Below are positions 6,275 through 7,579 of a stretch of 7,579 bases of DNA, piece by piece. The DNA lies in assembly GCA_003694465.1 (NCBI GenBank), contig RFKM01000151.1, forward strand, positions 1-7,579, written 5' to 3'. This DNA is from Alphaproteobacteria bacterium (GTDB taxonomy: Bacteria > Pseudomonadota > Alphaproteobacteria > Rhodobacterales > Rhodobacteraceae). How positions within the stretch are numbered: the stretch's first letter is position 1; each line of letters starts with the position of its first letter. Under the pieces are notes generated by a model. That model saw nothing but the letters and a program-made list of their open reading frames with translations. It did no database searches and had not been told where the DNA came from. Position numbers and translations under genes: made by a program.

Positions 6275-7579
<1,305 letters not shown>

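Overview
The window comes from a very GC-rich bacterial chromosome or large replicon. Codon use is strongly G/C-ending, genes are packed with 4-base ATGA overlaps, and the protein sequences look alphaproteobacterial. A member of the Rhodobacteraceae is my best guess; this is inference from style, not from a marker gene. Every stretch longer than 300 bases is occupied by a gene.

Left half (1-3791): an aromatic-acid catabolic locus for the protocatechuate 4,5-cleavage / gallate branch. On the minus strand, galB (4-oxalomesaconate hydratase of the PIG-L/LmbE type) is followed, with a 4-base overlap, by a ligK/galC-type 4-carboxy-4-hydroxy-2-oxoadipate aldolase that runs off the left edge. Divergent from them is a LysR-family regulator of unusual build, with two winged-helix DNA-binding domains exactly 100 residues apart ahead of one effector domain. 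Downstream of it on the same strand is ligC, the dehydrogenase that forms 2-pyrone-4,6-dicarboxylate. The three enzymes cover ring-cleavage aldehyde to 2-pyrone-4,6-dicarboxylate (LigC), then 4-oxalomesaconate to 4-carboxy-4-hydroxy-2-oxoadipate (GalB), then pyruvate plus oxaloacetate (LigK). The ring-opening dioxygenase (LigAB) and the pyrone hydrolase (LigI) are not in the window.

The best new observation is regulatory. A 20-bp AT-rich box occurs twice, upstream of galB (1421-1440) and upstream of ligC (2703-2722, inside the last codons of the lysR gene). The two copies match at 16 of 20 positions and have the same orientation relative to the gene they precede. They lie 112 and 121 bases from the respective start codons, and each is followed after exactly 9 bases by the same octamer GGCAAATC. 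Each box contains a T-N11-A LysR-type motif. The copy by galB also covers the apparent promoter and start codon of lysR, whose message looks leaderless. This suggests one regulator activating both catabolic units and repressing itself.

Right half (3855-7579): three genes on the minus strand, read right to left, each overlapping the next by 4 bases. They encode an ABC importer of the BMP/nucleoside type (YufO-YufP-YufQ, RnsBCD or BmpEFG relatives): a tandem-domain ATPase cut by the right edge, then two permeases. The solute-binding lipoprotein expected for such systems is not visible. The importer converges on ligC, with a GC-rich hairpin terminator between them, so it may belong to a separate module.
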